From assembly GCA_902489075.1 (NCBI GenBank), contig CABTYO010000042.1, forward strand, positions 1-15,616: a stretch of DNA of 15,616 bases, given 5' to 3'. The position numbers and the translations under genes are program-made. Of the stretch, positions 13,654 to 15,616 are shown one piece after another. Under the pieces are notes generated by a model. That model worked only from the letters and a program-made list of their open reading frames with translations, had not been told where the DNA came from and ran no database searches. Each line of letters starts with the position of its first letter. Position 1 is the stretch's first letter. The DNA is from an uncultured Faecalicatena sp. (lineage in GTDB: Bacteria > Bacillota > Clostridia > Lachnospirales > Lachnospiraceae).

Positions 13654-14124
13654 ATGACGGGAAAAATTTATAAGAATGAAATGACGGAAAAAACTTCAGA
13701 AAATTTTGTGAAGAATCTATTGGGAGTCATGCCAAACTGGCATGCCAAGCTGGTGCGCCCTTTTAAAGATACCCTGAACAGGGAGATGAGCCTGGAGACT
13801 TATTACTGTCTGCAGACATTGAAAATGAACGGCACTATGACCATGACGCAGCTTGCCCAGCAGCTGAAAGTCCCGAAACAGCAGGTAACCAAGCTGATTG
13901 ATACACTCAGCACCCATCAGTTTGTAGAGAGAGTGAATAATGAAGAGGACCGCAGGTCCATCCGGATCCGCCTCACCCCCAAGGCAGTCTCCTATCTGGA
14001 TGAATATTATCTGAAGAATACAGGGTTCATCCAGATGCTGGAGGAACAGCTGACTATGGAAGAGCTGGCTCAGATGAATCATGCGATGGAAACGCTGGGG
14101 CGGATTCTGCCTAAATTAGAATAG
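13654..14124 (+). CDS. MarR-family regulator
   Basis: A 156-residue winged-helix regulator. The DNA-binding core lies at about residues 50-115, with MTMTQLAQQLKVPKQQVTKLIDTL as helix-turn-helix and the wing in NEEDRRSIRIRLTPKA, which includes the family's conserved D-R pair. Helices at both ends would form the dimer interface, the N-terminal part having PNWHAKLVRPF. The ribosome site GGAGAG precedes the ATG at 13654. It is divergently placed from the FUSC exporter gene. MarR proteins often repress a neighbouring efflux gene and release it on binding an aromatic acid, so this pair fits that scheme. The last codons lie in the terminator stem. Confidence 0.91.
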   Translation: MTGKIYKNEMTEKTSENFVKNLLGVMPNWHAKLVRPFKDTLNREMSLETYYCLQTLKMNGTMTMTQLAQQLKVPKQQVTKLIDTLSTHQFVERVNNEEDRRSIRIRLTPKAVSYLDEYYLKNTGFIQMLEEQLTMEELAQMNHAMETLGRILPKLE

Positions 14125-14137
14125 GCAGAATCCGCCC
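14098..14137. terminator. Hairpin overlapping the marR stop codon
   Basis: Positions 14098-14113 and 14122-14137 form a perfect 16-base-pair inverted repeat (GGGCGGATTCTGCC in the left arm) with an 8-base loop. The marR TAG at 14122-14124 is in the right arm, so the stem includes the last codons of the gene. There is no strong T-tract, only TATTTTC further on. It separates convergent marR and sulfatase genes and probably acts in both directions. Confidence 0.68.
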
Positions 14138-14160
14138 TGTTGCGGCCTATTTTCCATCGA

Positions 14161-15616
14161 TTATCTACAATCGACCTGATAAAATGGCTGATTATCACCA
14201 ACCCGCTCCTGCTCCATCTTCAGCTTTTCCCTCATAACTGTCAAAAGCTCTGTCATCTCAGGCTTATTAATCAGATTATTCATTTCATGAGGATCTTCAC
14301 TGATATGGAATAACTGATCGGGATTATTCTCTGTCGTTGTATATTTATACCCATTATAATACAACGTCCGCTGCGAGTAGTAAAATTCACTGTGTCCATA
14401 GTGTTCGCACATCAGAAGCTCCCTCTCAGGCACACTTCCCTCAATCACGCCTTTTAAGCTTATTCCATCCATTTCTTCCGGGACCGGTAAATCCAGAAGG
14501 TCAAGAATCGTGGGAACGACATCAAGATTGGAAACCAGGCCTGAATTTTTCACTCCGCCTTTCAACCATGGTGCATAGACAACCATCGGCACTTCCATGA
14601 GTTCTTCCTGCATATCGCCGCTCTTATCAAACATACCGCCTTTCGTTCCTATGGAATCTCCATGATCTGCCGTCAGCAGAATTGCAGTGCTGTCGCCCAG
14701 CCCTTCCTCTTCCAGCCAGCGGATCAGCTCACCAAGCCTCATATCAATATAAGAATAATTTTCATATGCCCTCTTTAGCACATGTCTCCATTCTTCCTCA
14801 TTATTAATCAGAATATTTTCCTTTGTATTCCTCAGAAATTCCTGGGTAAATGTAGACCGGTCACTTATATCCATATTAAAACTCGGTGGGAGTTCAATGT
14901 CTTTTTCATTCACATATTTATCTGCAAATTCTGCCGGTACCTGGTAAGCCTGATGCGGTCCCCATGTATCTAAACGCAGAACAAATGGATTCTCCTTATT
15001 CTTCACCAGCCATCGTTTTGCTTCATCAATGAGAAAATCTACCTCATGCGTCCTTTCCGGCTCCAGGGTTCCGCATGAAAAGGCATTGAAATTGTTTACC
15101 TTTGTCAGATCATAATCCTGATTCGGCAGGCACCGGAAAATATTAGCCCCCCATTCCTGATGATATATCACACTGTCAATATTATTTCTGTCAAGATAAG
15201 CACGATATTCCGGCGTCATGTACGGATTTCCATATTCCTCATGAATGCGATTCTCCTCTGGTCCAAAATCACTGAAATTAATGCAGTCAATCCCCCGGGA
15301 TTTTAAATCTTCATAACCAGAATGGTTTTTCCCAAAAAATCCCATGCGGTATCCGCCTTTTTCCAGATATTCATTAATCAGCGGAACACTCTGATCAGCC
15401 AGTCCATCTTCGTTGCGATAATTTTTATGTTTGTGGGTATAACGTCCCGTAAGCATAGTTGCCCGGCACGGCCCGCATAATGGATGAACCGATTTGCAGT
15501 TTGTGAATTCAGTCCCCTTACTGCAAAGATACTCATAGGTATCCAGGATCGGTCTGGCTCCATTCGTATGACGATAGTGATGGAACGTAACATGATCCAT
15601 TGTCAGCCATAATACA
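14161..15616 (-). CDS. Sulfatase-family hydrolase, 5' end outside window
   Basis: The frame stays open to the window edge. The ATG at 15600 is not the start, because codons above it read VLWLT, and VLWLTMDH equals the family's N-terminal IxxxTDQ metal site. About 484 residues are visible. Counting from that Met, the sulfatase signature CGPCRATMLTGRY is at 42-54, with Cys42 expected to become formylglycine. GKNHSG (90-95) gives active-site Lys91 and His93, GPHQAY His216, and LLTADHGD Asp312 and His313 as metal ligands. Type I sulfatases hydrolyse sulfate esters of sugars or small molecules; some relatives are phosphonate or phosphodiester hydrolases, so substrate is open. No signal peptide can be judged. 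The maturase (anSME or FGE) is not in the window. Confidence 0.88.
   Translation of the reverse strand, partial: VLWLTMDHVTFHHYRHTNGARPILDTYEYLCSKGTEFTNCKSVHPLCGPCRATMLTGRYTHKHKNYRNEDGLADQSVPLINEYLEKGGYRMGFFGKNHSGYEDLKSRGIDCINFSDFGPEENRIHEEYGNPYMTPEYRAYLDRNNIDSVIYHQEWGANIFRCLPNQDYDLTKVNNFNAFSCGTLEPERTHEVDFLIDEAKRWLVKNKENPFVLRLDTWGPHQAYQVPAEFADKYVNEKDIELPPSFNMDISDRSTFTQEFLRNTKENILINNEEEWRHVLKRAYENYSYIDMRLGELIRWLEEEGLGDSTAILLTADHGDSIGTKGGMFDKSGDMQEELMEVPMVVYAPWLKGGVKNSGLVSNLDVVPTILDLLDLPVPEEMDGISLKGVIEGSVPERELLMCEHYGHSEFYYSQRTLYYNGYKYTTTENNPDQLFHISEDPHEMNNLINKPEMTELLTVMREKLKMEQERVGDNQPFYQVDCR

Noticed and set aside
1..15616. CRISPR array, tRNA or rRNA gene
   Set aside because: No regularly spaced repeats, cloverleaf or rRNA-like sequence was noticed on either strand by eye.

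Overview
The window looks like a chromosomal segment of a Clostridia-class Firmicute, most likely a gut Lachnospiraceae relative. This rests on strong AGGAGG-type ribosome binding sites, TTGACA/TATAAT promoters, a Firmicutes-type BirA box, and the gene families present (DUF554, cytidylate-kinase-like domain, small CxCxxC protein). No rRNA, tRNA or CRISPR array was seen. The species assignment is an inference from style, not from a marker gene.

Left part (1-3674). The window opens in the last codons and right end of an IS200/IS605-type element (tnpB tail plus a conserved right-end hairpin), whose guide RNA would read into a bidirectional terminator. Then, mostly on the minus strand, come a class II Fic-domain protein with an N-terminal helix-turn-helix, a MerR regulator with a GyrI-like sensor domain, a plus-strand RelB/DinJ antitoxin gene followed by only the 3' stub of its YafQ/RelE-type toxin, and an AraC regulator that also carries a GyrI-like sensor domain.

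Middle (3793-8675, all minus strand). A small cysteine-motif protein with its own promoter lies downstream of a compact biotin operon, bioY-bioB-bioD-bioA. The operon's promoter is followed immediately by a near-perfect BirA operator. It encodes biotin uptake (BioY) plus the last three synthesis steps (BioA, BioD, BioB). No gene for making KAPA (bioF) or the pimeloyl precursor is in the window. Upstream is a DUF554 membrane protein with its own promoter, leader hairpin and terminator.

Right part (8908-15616). A TetR regulator with a palindromic operator overlaps a 686-residue protein that fuses a DHA2-type MFS efflux permease to a cytidylate-kinase-like domain. This fusion is the most unusual object in the window. 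A bidirectional terminator separates it from a convergent FUSC-family membrane exporter, which is divergent from a MarR regulator. The shared intergenic region holds paired TACGATAG repeats. The window ends inside a formylglycine-type sulfatase, whose 5' end lies outside.

Several transcription units pair a local regulator with a membrane transporter (TetR with MFS-kinase, MarR with FUSC). Together with the two GyrI-domain regulators, this gives the region a xenobiotic-sensing and efflux character around the biotin operon.
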